Source of the DNA: JAISDD01 sp031553935
GTDB taxonomy: Bacteria > Bacillota > Syntrophomonadia > Syntrophomonadales > Syntrophomonadaceae
NCBI GenBank assembly: GCA_031553935.1
Contig: JAVBKS010000018.1
Location: forward strand, 1-64,000
Direction of reading: 5' to 3'
DNA length: 64,000 nucleotides
Shown piece after piece: positions 26,156-35,076 of this stretch. The notes beneath the pieces are model-generated. The model was not told the origin of the DNA and searched no databases. It saw only the letters and a list, made by a program, of their open reading frames with translations. Position 1 is the stretch's first letter. Each line of letters starts with the position of its first letter. A program made the position numbers and the translations under genes.

Positions 26156-27166
26156 ATGAAATCAGTAATAAAAGGTGTGGGAATCTATCTGCCTACCCAG
26201 TGTTATAGCAGTGAAGAAGTAGAAGACCTAGCCGGATACAAGAAATATGGAATTCGCAATGGATTAGTCAAAATGATTACTGGTACTGAAAAACGTCATT
26301 ATGTTTCCGAAGATGAACACTGCTCCGATTTAGCGTATCGGGCAGCACTGAATGCAATGGATATGGCCAAAATTGAGCCTTCCAGTATAGACGCGATAAT
26401 GTTCTGTTCAGTTAGTCAAGACTTTGCTGAACCGGCAACTGCCAATGTGGTGGCAGATAAATTAGATATCCGCAATGCTTATGCATTTGACATCAAGAAT
26501 GGATGCAACGCTTTTTTGACGGGAATGGACTTAGCCGACAGCCTCATAAAGTCTGGAAAAGCAAAGAATGTACTAATAGTGTCGGGAGAAGCTTTATCTC
26601 GCTGGGTAAAATTCGATTACGATGACCGCGAGGAACTGTTAAAACGCAGCCCTGTGACTCTATCCATAGGCGATGGCGGTGGTGCTTTCGTGGTTTCGGG
26701 TGAAAATTCCAGCGACCGTGGATTAGTGTACAGTTATTTTCGAACCTACTCGGAGTTATGGAATAACAACGTAATGTGGGGCGGGGGAGTTATTTTTCCG
26801 CACCATCCCGAAAAAATGTTTATTCCGGGTACGACTAAAAACTTGATCGACAAACAATTGCTCATTGGAGCTGATTATTTAAAAGGGGCCTTAACAGAAA
26901 CTGGCTGGGCTCTAGAGGATGTTGATTGTTTTATTTGCAGCCAGGTAGCAAAGTGGATTAGCAATAAAACCCAACAAGAATTAGGTATGGATAATAGCAG
27001 CAAGCTTATTGAAGTTATACATAAATGGGGAAATGTAGGGGCCTGCAATATACCATTGGCAACGTATGAAGCATTGAATACCGGCAAAATTAAAGCCGGA
27101 AGCAAAGTAATTTTTTATGGCGGGGCAGTCGGCTTTAATGTAGGTTGTATTGCCGCCGGATTTTAG
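26156..27166 (+). CDS. KAS III-like ketosynthase/acyltransferase with altered triad
   Basis: 336 residues, thiolase fold related to FabH. Nucleophile Cys117 lies in DIKNGCNAF and the Asn of the triad is kept as Asn293 in WGNVGACNIP. The third residue, the His of the usual HQAN motif, appears replaced: the aligned stretch reads CSQVAKWIS, with Ser262 at the His position. Loss of this His argues against plain decarboxylative condensation and suggests acyl transfer (ester or amide formation, as known for some KAS III-like acyltransferases) or altered chemistry. AAGGAGG precedes the ATG. It sits 44 bases after the carrier-protein ligase gene, so it likely takes acyl or aminoacyl groups from ACP. 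Confidence 0.85.
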   Translation: MKSVIKGVGIYLPTQCYSSEEVEDLAGYKKYGIRNGLVKMITGTEKRHYVSEDEHCSDLAYRAALNAMDMAKIEPSSIDAIMFCSVSQDFAEPATANVVADKLDIRNAYAFDIKNGCNAFLTGMDLADSLIKSGKAKNVLIVSGEALSRWVKFDYDDREELLKRSPVTLSIGDGGGAFVVSGENSSDRGLVYSYFRTYSELWNNNVMWGGGVIFPHHPEKMFIPGTTKNLIDKQLLIGADYLKGALTETGWALEDVDCFICSQVAKWISNKTQQELGMDNSSKLIEVIHKWGNVGACNIPLATYEALNTGKIKAGSKVIFYGGAVGFNVGCIAAGF

Positions 27167-27187
27167 ATTCGTTAAGGAGTGAAAAAC

Positions 27188-28210
27188 TTGGAGGCTTTCT
27201 CAAGATTAAACAGATGTCGCACTTGTGTTCTGCCGGAGTGTCCAGGACACATAATGCTAAATTCCGATAAAATTTGCAATATATGCCTTAGACATGAGAA
27301 GGTTTCGCAAGGCCCTCGCTTTGACCAAGAAGAAGATCCTGCAAAATTAGAAATCCTTCGCAAAAAGATTGTTCGTATGAAAACCGAAGGGCCGTATGAT
27401 TGCGCTGTAAGTATTTCCGGGGGAAAAGACAGCGTCATGACTCTGTATATTGCCAAAAAAATACTAAATCTTAACCCCTTGGCGATCTTCATAGATAACG
27501 GCTTCGTTCCTGATGAAATGTACTCTAATGTAAAAAATGCAACTGATATTTTGCAGGTTGATTTACTTGTATATAAAACTTTTGCTGTGCCTAAATTGTT
27601 TAAGATAATGCTGGAGAGCGGCCAAAAATTCTATTACTGCCGGGTTTGTCACGCCTTAATTGATCTCAGCATTCGCAAACTATGTAAGGAGAACAATATT
27701 AAAGTCATTTTGGGCGGATATACTAAGGGCCAGATGTATATCAAAAACTTTGAGCTCTTCTGGATATATGAGCAATCTGACCAAAATATTGTGACCTTGG
27801 TAAAAAACCATCCTGATTTTTCATCGTATGCCGAATTATTTGCCAATCAAAACGCATATTTCAGCAAACATTTCGGAAATATCGTACAATTATCCCCCTT
27901 CAAATATATGAAATGGAACGAAGACCTTATATTGGATTTGATTCAAAGGGAACTAGACTTTAAGCTCCCTCAACGGAGCTGGCCTGATAAGTCATCCAAT
28001 TGCTATTTCAATTTTGTAGCTCAGCATTTGGCAAGAAAACAATTTGGTTATGCTCAGCACGAAGTTGAGTTGAGTGATTTAGTTCGTGCTGGAGAGCTGA
28101 CTCTAGGAAGAGCTCAAGAAATAATTGCTTCTCCCATAGAGGAAAGTGATCTCATCTATGCCTTAGAAAAAATGAATTTGAATTTGGACGTTCTGGACAA
28201 TGCTATCTAA
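27188..28210 (+). CDS. PP-loop (N-type) ATP pyrophosphatase with CxxC pairs
   Basis: 340 residues from a TTG at 27188, placed 8 bases after AAGGAG; a GTG 9 bases earlier touches the ribosome site. The N-terminus has a likely zinc knuckle (RCRTC about residues 10-13, CNIC about 30-33), then the PP-loop SISGGKDS (about 75-82), IDNGF, and a second CRVC (about 151-154). The architecture resembles N-acetyl sugar amidotransferases (WbpG/PseA-like) and other adenine nucleotide alpha hydrolases. It would adenylate a carbonyl oxygen and replace it with nitrogen or sulfur, giving an amide, amidine or thioamide. No glutaminase partner is next to it. The CRVC pair would suit sulfur transfer, but that is inference. 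Confidence 0.82.
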   Translation: MEAFSRLNRCRTCVLPECPGHIMLNSDKICNICLRHEKVSQGPRFDQEEDPAKLEILRKKIVRMKTEGPYDCAVSISGGKDSVMTLYIAKKILNLNPLAIFIDNGFVPDEMYSNVKNATDILQVDLLVYKTFAVPKLFKIMLESGQKFYYCRVCHALIDLSIRKLCKENNIKVILGGYTKGQMYIKNFELFWIYEQSDQNIVTLVKNHPDFSSYAELFANQNAYFSKHFGNIVQLSPFKYMKWNEDLILDLIQRELDFKLPQRSWPDKSSNCYFNFVAQHLARKQFGYAQHEVELSDLVRAGELTLGRAQEIIASPIEESDLIYALEKMNLNLDVLDNAI

Positions 28211-28232
28211 TATCATCGAAAGGAAGAGTACT

Positions 28233-30419
28233 GTGAACCTAACAAAGGAAATAAAAGAACTACTTGCTGAACATGTCGAAGAACTGAAGGGGATGAATAT
28301 CACTGATGACATGATGTTAATTTCCTCCGGATATATAGATTCATTCGACATAATAAATTTAGTCGCAATCATTGAAAACAAATATATGATCGAGATTCCA
28401 CTTGCAGAAATTGATCTGGAGTCTTTTGATACCGTAAGCAACATCGTCATATTGATTGAAGGGCTACAGCAAAAGGAGCCGCGGAATTGCATTACATATC
28501 CAGCTGCCGATCTGCTTAGCCGCTTATCATTGCTGGCAAACACGATCAATGCCATACCATCTCAAAATAGAAGTCTAAGCCAGCTCTACAATGCAATCTG
28601 GTCAGAGAATAAGGATAAAGTCTTTTGCACATATGGATCCTCCGATGGCAAATTCGAAATGACCTACTCGGATTATGAACAAGTGATAGATCGTGTTGCA
28701 AATAATCTATCCAGTATTCTCTCCCTTCAAGCTTCCGGAACTTGGGTGGCTCTTAAGCTAGCAAATCATCCGCTCTGGCTTGCTATTATGTGGGGCATAT
28801 TAAAGGCTGGCTATAATGTATTACTCATGGATAGTTCCTGGGAAAGAGATACCTGGGAATACCTTATGGAGCAAGCGGGTACAAAAATCATGGTCACTGA
28901 TGAGAAAGCCACAACCAGCGAATATTGCACCATTGATTTTTCAGAATTGCTGGCAGCTAAGAGTCCCAGAAGTGAATTTGGCAATGCCTTCGCCAACGCA
29001 ATAGCTTTTTGCACCTCCGGAACCACCGCAACATCGAAAATATTTGTTTTTACGGGCCAAGAAATCTGGGCGCAAATATTAAACGAGCTACCCGTTTTGG
29101 GCGATCTGCAAGATATACTTTTGCCTGAAGGCGAGAACCGCATTATGGTAACTCTTCCATTGCACCATACTTTTGGCTTTAATGTGCCCTTACTCATTAG
29201 TCTGGCGGGGTTTACTCTGGTTTTCCCCCCAGACAGTTCTTTAAGCACAATCATGAAGTCTATGAAAGAAAACAAAGTACTGGCAACTTATTCGGTTCCA
29301 ATGTTCTGGGATGCGCTTTTACGCTTAATCAAAGGTAAATCAAAAAGCGAAACCCCAAGTGCTGATATGATCCGCGAGTTTTTAGGAGAAACCTACCGAA
29401 TCGGAATTTGCGGAGGCAGCCACATCTCATCAGAAATAAATAGCCTTATGAACCAAGATGATCTGCTTTTTATAAATGGATATGCTATGACTGAAACCGG
29501 CATTATTTCTCTAAATAGCGGTCTTTCTCTGGAACAAAGGCTTAGCAATACCGTCGGATATAAGCTCCCTCTTATTGAACTCGCTTTGCTAACCGAGGAA
29601 GAAAAAATAGCTTCAACCGGACAAGGTGAACTGCTAATTTCAGGCCCAACCCTGCATCGGTATACCATGGAAAAAGGGCAGATGATTCCGACTCGCTTAT
29701 TTAAGGAATCTTGGCTTCGAACCGGTGACATTTTTACATTTGACCAAAAAGTGATGCACATCTTAGGTCGTCAAAAAGAAATTATTGTTAATTCCTCCGG
29801 AGAGAATATCTATCCCGATGAGATCGAAGATTACTTTACTCCTTTATCCCGTTATTGCCAACATTTTAGCGTTCTTGGAATTAGCGACACAAATTTGAAC
29901 GATATTACAACCTTAGTAATGCATTTGCGAGGGGAATACGATGACCCCATTTGGCAGTCCATGTTTCTTGGAAAAGAAATTTGCAATATCAATGATGATT
30001 TACCCATTAATAAAAAGGTAAAACAAGTATACGTAAGCAATAAACCCTTACCGATGTCGGCGACAATGAAGATACAAAGAAACCTGCTTAGGAAGTCAAT
30101 CCAGGAGAATCCCGAAGCTTTCAAAAAAATTGCGATTTCAAAAAGCACGAATAATGAAGCGCTTAAAACCTTCACCGATGTTAATGAGCTAAAAGATACC
30201 TTAAAGCAGCATTTGGCAGAAATAATGAATATTCCTGAAAAGGAAATCCGAGATAATATGAATCTCATAAATGATTTGGGCGTAGATAGTATCGTAATTG
30301 CCGAACTTTACGTTATTTTGGAATCAAAATATGATTTGAACGTCAGCCATCTATTCAAACTAGGTCGTGATTATTCTTTGGAAGAAATGTCTCAGGAAAT
30401 TGTGGCCTTAATAGCATGA
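28233..30419 (+). CDS. ACP - adenylate-forming ligase - ACP tridomain protein
   Basis: 728 residues from a GTG at 28233 (AGGA 8 bases upstream; an in-frame ATG at 28200 overlaps the previous gene). Residues 1-80 form an acyl carrier protein with the phosphopantetheine Ser37 in GYIDSFDIINLV. Residues about 110-620 are an ANL-type adenylation domain with FCTSGTTATSK, NGYAMTETG, WLRTGD, GRQKEIIVNSSGENIYPDEIE and a terminal Lys in SATMKIQRN. Residues about 645-728 are a second carrier domain, Ser686 in LGVDSIVIAEL. No condensation, thioesterase or reductase domain is present. The two carriers could hold two different substrates: one loaded by this protein, one by the ligase at 24927. No phosphopantetheinyl transferase gene is seen nearby. 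Confidence 0.88.
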   Translation: MNLTKEIKELLAEHVEELKGMNITDDMMLISSGYIDSFDIINLVAIIENKYMIEIPLAEIDLESFDTVSNIVILIEGLQQKEPRNCITYPAADLLSRLSLLANTINAIPSQNRSLSQLYNAIWSENKDKVFCTYGSSDGKFEMTYSDYEQVIDRVANNLSSILSLQASGTWVALKLANHPLWLAIMWGILKAGYNVLLMDSSWERDTWEYLMEQAGTKIMVTDEKATTSEYCTIDFSELLAAKSPRSEFGNAFANAIAFCTSGTTATSKIFVFTGQEIWAQILNELPVLGDLQDILLPEGENRIMVTLPLHHTFGFNVPLLISLAGFTLVFPPDSSLSTIMKSMKENKVLATYSVPMFWDALLRLIKGKSKSETPSADMIREFLGETYRIGICGGSHISSEINSLMNQDDLLFINGYAMTETGIISLNSGLSLEQRLSNTVGYKLPLIELALLTEEEKIASTGQGELLISGPTLHRYTMEKGQMIPTRLFKESWLRTGDIFTFDQKVMHILGRQKEIIVNSSGENIYPDEIEDYFTPLSRYCQHFSVLGISDTNLNDITTLVMHLRGEYDDPIWQSMFLGKEICNINDDLPINKKVKQVYVSNKPLPMSATMKIQRNLLRKSIQENPEAFKKIAISKSTNNEALKTFTDVNELKDTLKQHLAEIMNIPEKEIRDNMNLINDLGVDSIVIAELYVILESKYDLNVSHLFKLGRDYSLEEMSQEIVALIA

Positions 30420-30955
30420 CAAATTCTATTAAAAGAATTGACCTAGCGATTGTAAGAGCTGAAGAAAATGACATTGCAGACTGCAGCAAGCTAATCTTTT
30501 ATAGCGAAATCGGTTCCTTGTATTATCCCCAGCTTGCCGTTTTGGAGAGTCAGCTGCACAAAGCCGTAGCTAATGAAGAATTATATACGGCCAAAAGTAT
30601 CGACAAATGTTTATTCGGTTGCTTATGGTTTTTAAAAAATGGCGCTTTTTATCATTACCCTTATTTGCATTTTATTGTAGTTGCATCCGAGTACCGCCAT
30701 CTAGGGGCCGGACAGCAAATGCTGGATTTTTTCGAGCAGTTCACTTTGATTAATGGCAAACATAAACTTAGAACAAAAGTTTTCTTGTTGGTTGCTGATA
30801 TTAATACCAAAGCTGCACGATTTTACGAAAATAATGGCTATATAAAAGTCGGCAAAATTGATGCTTTATTTCGCAAAAGCATTGACGAAAACTTGATGAT
30901 GAAAACTGTTATCCGTAAACCAATTAATAAGGAAAATAATGTTTATACAAGCTGA
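30416..30955 (+). CDS. GNAT-family N-acyltransferase
   Basis: 179 residues. The acetyl-CoA-binding motif A is seen as VVASEYRHLGAGQQML (about 88-103) and motif B as NTKAARFYENNGYIKVG (about 140-156). The ATG overlaps the previous stop (ATGA), so it is translationally coupled to the ACP-ligase-ACP protein. It probably acylates an amine of the pathway intermediate or of the product; self-protection by product acetylation is an alternative. It overlaps the ABC ATPase gene by 17 bases. Confidence 0.85.
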   Translation: MTNSIKRIDLAIVRAEENDIADCSKLIFYSEIGSLYYPQLAVLESQLHKAVANEELYTAKSIDKCLFGCLWFLKNGAFYHYPYLHFIVVASEYRHLGAGQQMLDFFEQFTLINGKHKLRTKVFLLVADINTKAARFYENNGYIKVGKIDALFRKSIDENLMMKTVIRKPINKENNVYTS

Positions 30956-31637
30956 TCAATTAAGTAAAGAATATCATAATGGAGAAAACTTACTGCTCGC
31001 GGTTAAAAAAGCGTCCTTCTGTCTCGCTGCCGGTGAAATATGTTTAGTTTTGGGACCATCCGGATCAGGAAAATCAACGCTCTTAAATATTTTGGGCGGG
31101 TTAGAGCGAGCCAGCTCCGGCAGCTTGCTCGCTTGCGGACAAATTGTTACTGAACTTACTGATAAGGAGCTGACCCTTTTTCGCCGCAACTGGGTCGGCT
31201 TCGTTTTTCAGTTTTATAATCTGATTCCTAATCTGACCGTCAAAGAAAACATCGAATTATGTGCCCACTTAGGTCAGGATCCATTACCCATAGACGAATT
31301 GCTGGCCAAAGTCGGTTTATTAGATCAGGCAAATAAGTTTCCCGCCCAACTGTCTGGGGGACAACAGCAAAGAGCCGCCATAGCCCGGGCTTTGATTAAG
31401 AATCCTCCGCTATTACTTTGTGACGAGCCTACCGGGGCCTTAGATTATAAAACTTCGAAAGAGGTCTTAGAATTATTTGCCGAAATCAACCTTAATTATC
31501 ACACTACCATAATAATGATAACCCATAATGAAGCCATTCAGGGAATGGCACACCGAGTTATACGATTAAAAGACGGGGTAATAATTTCTAACCAAATTAA
31601 TGAGCAAAGAATAGCTGCAAAAAATCTTTCATGGTAA
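30939..31637 (+). CDS. ABC transporter ATP-binding protein (LolD/MacB type)
   Basis: 232 residues with Walker A GPSGSGKST (about 40-48), Q-loop in VFQFYNL, signature LSGGQQQR, Walker B LLLCDEPTGALD and switch His in MITHNE. This type pairs with FtsX-like permeases that mostly export lipids, peptides or small toxic molecules by a mechanotransmission mechanism. It is followed directly by such a permease and an adaptor, so it most likely powers export of the operon's product. Confidence 0.93.
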   Translation: MFIQADQLSKEYHNGENLLLAVKKASFCLAAGEICLVLGPSGSGKSTLLNILGGLERASSGSLLACGQIVTELTDKELTLFRRNWVGFVFQFYNLIPNLTVKENIELCAHLGQDPLPIDELLAKVGLLDQANKFPAQLSGGQQQRAAIARALIKNPPLLLCDEPTGALDYKTSKEVLELFAEINLNYHTTIIMITHNEAIQGMAHRVIRLKDGVIISNQINEQRIAAKNLSW

Positions 31638-31655
31638 ACCACACGGAGATGAGTA

Positions 31656-33914
31656 TTGAATTATAAACGAGCGTATAGAGATTTCAAAGAAAATTTAGGC
31701 AAAAACATAGGCTTTTTTTTGCTAATAACGCTTGGAGTTATGGTGATTGTCAGTTTCAATCGCGCAATGGACAGCTGCATTCTAACAGTTGAGGATTATT
31801 ATGAGTCGAAGCGGGTGGAAGATGGTCGCTTCGGTCTAGTTAATAAGCTATCGAATCAACAAATTGCAATTTTATCTTCTCGCTTTGCTGCGGAAATCGA
31901 AGAAATGCCTTGTGTTGATGTTAATCTTACCGAAAACGATCGCAATCGCCTAGCTCCTGATGTAATTTTACGCTTGTTTTCTTTAAAGAGAAGTATTAAT
32001 CAGGCTGTTTTGCTTTCCGGCTGTTGGCCTGAACAATTTGACGAGGTATTATTAGATCCAAAATTTGCTGAAACTCACGGCTATACTGCTGGTGATAACC
32101 TAACTCTAAACCAAAAAAACTATACTGTTGTTGGAACGGCAGTTTCTCCCGACTACACTTATACACTAAAAATCACCTCCGATATGATGAATTCCCCGGA
32201 AACCTTTGGTATAGCTTTTCTGCCTGAAAAAGGATTTTCAAAGCTTGATGATGCGAAAAACATGATTAATACCTATAGTTTCATATGCAGAGAAGATAAC
32301 ATAATGGCTTTGCAAGACTATCTGAAAAAGAATTACGACTTGACTGAATTCTTAGCCCGCGCTGATAACTCTAGAATCCAGACTTTTTTTAATGATGCTA
32401 ATGCTCCAAAGCAGGTATCTTTGTTAATGGGCGTAATGCTTATTGCACTAATATCCCTGGTCATTTCTATATCTGTTCGCAGCCATATTAATGCAGAGAG
32501 CCAAACTATAGGCATTCTATATGCTCAAGGTTTCAAACCCATAGAACTAATAAAGTACTATCTGTTATTACCCGGCCTATTATCTGCTACTGCCTCTATA
32601 TGCGGATATGGACTTGGCGTATTCCTCTCCAGGTATTTAACAGTTATGCAAGAAGAGCAATACTCCTACCCTGAAGTAATCATGTCTGATTCATTTTATC
32701 TCCTTGCACTTGGCCTGGCACTTCCTATTTTGCTTTCACTTGGAATAACTTACTGGAATGTGAAAAAAACTCTACTCAATACTCCCTTGTCTTTACTTCG
32801 AAACCAGTATGCCGAGCAGTCCTTGACTACTTGGGAGCAAAAAATATCTGGTCACAGGTTTTCCTTTATGACCAGATTTCGAATTAAAGAAATGCTTCGC
32901 GAGCGTTCCAACTTATTGGCCATGTTCATGGGAGTAAGCTTAGCTATGTTCATCCTATTCACTGCCTTATTTTTGAATGATTCAATAACCAAATATATGG
33001 AGAGCTTGGTTCCAGGAATTCCTTTCAATAATATGTATACCTTCATAAACGAAGCTGATCTGCACAAATATGCACAAAGGGGCGAACTAACCGCCATTAA
33101 AGAAGTAAAGCTTTTTGCCCAGGGCAAGGAACGCAATCTAAAAGTCCAAGGTCTAAAACCTGATAGTGAGTTTTTCTCGATAACTGGTTTGAGCAATTTG
33201 CAAAGCGATGAAGTTCTGCTTTCTCCTACTTTGCATTGGAAGTTTCGACTTAATGTTGGTGACAGTCTTACTCTACATGACCTGGCAGCCGACAAAAAAT
33301 ACGCTGTAGTGGTCAAAGGCATGACCACTTATGATTATGGCCCCTATATGTATACCAATTTGGAAACCTATAACCAAATTTTTCGCCTGCACCAAAATAG
33401 TGTCAATACCTTAATGACGAATGAAAAACTAGTAATAACGCACGACAAAATTTACAGTTTAACCGAAAAGCCAGTAATTCTAAGCTCCGTACACAGTTTG
33501 CTCAAAATGGTAAGCACTCTATCTAATATTATGATAGCGGTAGCCTTAATAATTCTGATCACTGTCATCTATATGCTCATGAATATGGTGATCGCGAAAA
33601 AAAGGATTAATATATCCCTAGTTAAAATTTTTGGTTATTCTCCCCAAGAGATAAACCATCTTTATACCCGCGGTAATTTTATTTTCTTGTTTTGTGCCTT
33701 TTGGCTAGCTATACCCTGCAGTTATATAGTAACCAAACTTGTCTATGACAGCATTTTGGAAAATATGGAGCCTTATTTCATGCCAGCAATAAACTATAGC
33801 TCTATATTTTTGGCTGCAGGTATAATGAGCCTTGGCTATTTTACCGCCAGTTATTTCATCAAGAAAAGTCTAGACCAGGTTCCTTTAACCGAAGCCATTA
33901 AAAACCGAGAATAA
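31656..33914 (+). CDS. FtsX-like ABC transporter permease
   Basis: 752 residues, TTG start 7 bases after GGAG. An N-terminal membrane segment (about 17-37) is followed by a large extracytoplasmic region, a three-helix FtsX domain (about 250-365), a second membrane helix near 420-440 with another extracytoplasmic region, and a final FtsX domain (about 635-745). This duplicated layout is typical of Gram-positive export and sensing permeases. Its substrate is inferred from the operon to be the iron-regulated metabolite. Confidence 0.9.
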   Translation: MNYKRAYRDFKENLGKNIGFFLLITLGVMVIVSFNRAMDSCILTVEDYYESKRVEDGRFGLVNKLSNQQIAILSSRFAAEIEEMPCVDVNLTENDRNRLAPDVILRLFSLKRSINQAVLLSGCWPEQFDEVLLDPKFAETHGYTAGDNLTLNQKNYTVVGTAVSPDYTYTLKITSDMMNSPETFGIAFLPEKGFSKLDDAKNMINTYSFICREDNIMALQDYLKKNYDLTEFLARADNSRIQTFFNDANAPKQVSLLMGVMLIALISLVISISVRSHINAESQTIGILYAQGFKPIELIKYYLLLPGLLSATASICGYGLGVFLSRYLTVMQEEQYSYPEVIMSDSFYLLALGLALPILLSLGITYWNVKKTLLNTPLSLLRNQYAEQSLTTWEQKISGHRFSFMTRFRIKEMLRERSNLLAMFMGVSLAMFILFTALFLNDSITKYMESLVPGIPFNNMYTFINEADLHKYAQRGELTAIKEVKLFAQGKERNLKVQGLKPDSEFFSITGLSNLQSDEVLLSPTLHWKFRLNVGDSLTLHDLAADKKYAVVVKGMTTYDYGPYMYTNLETYNQIFRLHQNSVNTLMTNEKLVITHDKIYSLTEKPVILSSVHSLLKMVSTLSNIMIAVALIILITVIYMLMNMVIAKKRINISLVKIFGYSPQEINHLYTRGNFIFLFCAFWLAIPCSYIVTKLVYDSILENMEPYFMPAINYSSIFLAAGIMSLGYFTASYFIKKSLDQVPLTEAIKNRE

Positions 33915-33931
33915 GCAATGGAGGTATTGTT

Positions 33932-34858
33932 TTGAAGACCCGATTAATAACCATTATTTTGTCATTAATAATTCTTATGAGTATTACTAGTTGTTCGCCT
34001 GAAAACAGCAGCAATCCTAGCCAAAAAATTCCTGCAAACAGCGTGCCTGTGGTTTATGGTGAAGTCAAAGCTCATAAATCCTGGGAGATTTCAATGGACT
34101 TTCCGGCAGCTGTCAAAGATGTATCAATAAACGAAGGCCGTGTGTTACAAAGCGGCGAATTGATAATGAGCTTAGATATCAGTTCCTTTAGAGCTCAAAT
34201 AGCGTCCAAAGAGAAAGAGCTTGGCGCTGCACGCGGAAGACTAAAGCAAATAACTGACAGCGAAAACCTCGAGGCTTTGGAGTTAGCAAAAAAGTCCTGG
34301 CAGTTGAATCAAGCTTTATATGAAACTGGCGGACTTTCAGAGCATGAAATGGAGATTAATAAAGTCGAGTATCTAATAAAGGAGAAGGAGGAGCTCAACC
34401 GGCAAAATTCAGCTTCATTGGCCCAAATCCAAATTGAAGCTATAGAACTTGAATTAGCAGATATGAAGCGCAGGTTAAATAAGCCTTTTCTATATAATGA
34501 CCATGTAGTAGCTCCCGTAGATAATGCAATAGTAGCGTATTTGGGCTGTAATAGCGGAACCTCATTAAGCGGAACTGAGGGCCCGATAATAAAACTATTT
34601 GAAGGTGATAGTATCTACATTCAGGCGGATATCCCCGAGGAAAGCATTAGTTCTTACGCTATAGGAGATAAGATGGAAATACGCCTAGCCGACTCTAATC
34701 ACAGCGCAACTATGATTACCGGGATTATAACGGTTTTTTCTGCCCAGGCTATCATCAAAGACTCTGATGTAATAGTCCCGGCAGAAATCGAGGTTACTTC
34801 AGGCAAAGAATATCTAAAACCGGGCTTATCGGTAGATATATATACTATTTCAGATTAA
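33932..34858 (+). CDS. HlyD/MacA-like adaptor lipoprotein
   Basis: 308 residues, TTG start 7 bases after GGAGG. Signal peptide with lipobox ITSC, lipidated Cys21. Residues about 40-85 and 180-215 form the two halves of a biotinyl-lipoyl-like domain split by a coiled coil (about 88-180), then a beta-barrel region to the end. This is the membrane-fusion adaptor of MacAB-type exporters. No outer-membrane channel gene follows, which suits a single-membrane cell or a channel encoded elsewhere. Last gene of the Fur-controlled operon; the next gene converges from the other strand 6 bases later. Confidence 0.85.
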   Translation: MKTRLITIILSLIILMSITSCSPENSSNPSQKIPANSVPVVYGEVKAHKSWEISMDFPAAVKDVSINEGRVLQSGELIMSLDISSFRAQIASKEKELGAARGRLKQITDSENLEALELAKKSWQLNQALYETGGLSEHEMEINKVEYLIKEKEELNRQNSASLAQIQIEAIELELADMKRRLNKPFLYNDHVVAPVDNAIVAYLGCNSGTSLSGTEGPIIKLFEGDSIYIQADIPEESISSYAIGDKMEIRLADSNHSATMITGIITVFSAQAIIKDSDVIVPAEIEVTSGKEYLKPGLSVDIYTISD

Positions 34859-34864
34859 TTTAGT

Positions 34865-35053
34865 TTAGCTGTTCCTGTCTTTCACTAGTGCAGCCCAGCT
34901 TCGATCATAGCTTTTCTCGGCCTTCTCTGTAAAGAAACATCCGGGAAACTCATTTTTGCGCTTGTGATAAGCTACGCACTCGCAGCATTTGCCATGTTTA
35001 TCGCAAGCATAAGTACAGGTGCACTTAATATTCTGGTTGAACTCACAACTCAT
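34865..35053 (-). CDS. Small Cys-rich DUF6485-like protein
   Basis: 62 residues with nine cysteines. The pattern CTCTYACDKHGKCCECVAYH followed by PGCFF matches a small anaerobe protein family (DUF6485 as I recall it) that probably binds metal. ATG with AAGGAG 6 bases upstream. It is co-directional with the SRPBCC gene 23 bases upstream. Function unknown. Confidence 0.75.
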   Translation of the reverse strand: MSCEFNQNIKCTCTYACDKHGKCCECVAYHKRKNEFPGCFFTEKAEKSYDRSWAALVKDRNS

Positions 35054-35076
35054 ATAATTCTCCTTATGCTATTTTT

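Noticed and set aside
28811..29275. A minus-strand 154-codon gene inside the adenylation domain
   Set aside because: Opposite-strand shadow of conserved ANL motifs.
28233..30419. Calling the iron operon a classical NRPS siderophore cluster
   Set aside because: No condensation, cyclisation or thioesterase domain is present, and no isochorismate or catechol genes. Only an adenylation domain with two carriers is seen.
32852..33328. A minus-strand 158-codon gene inside the FtsX permease
   Set aside because: It lies fully inside a well-supported membrane protein gene on the other strand and has no motif or ribosome site; an opposite-strand shadow.
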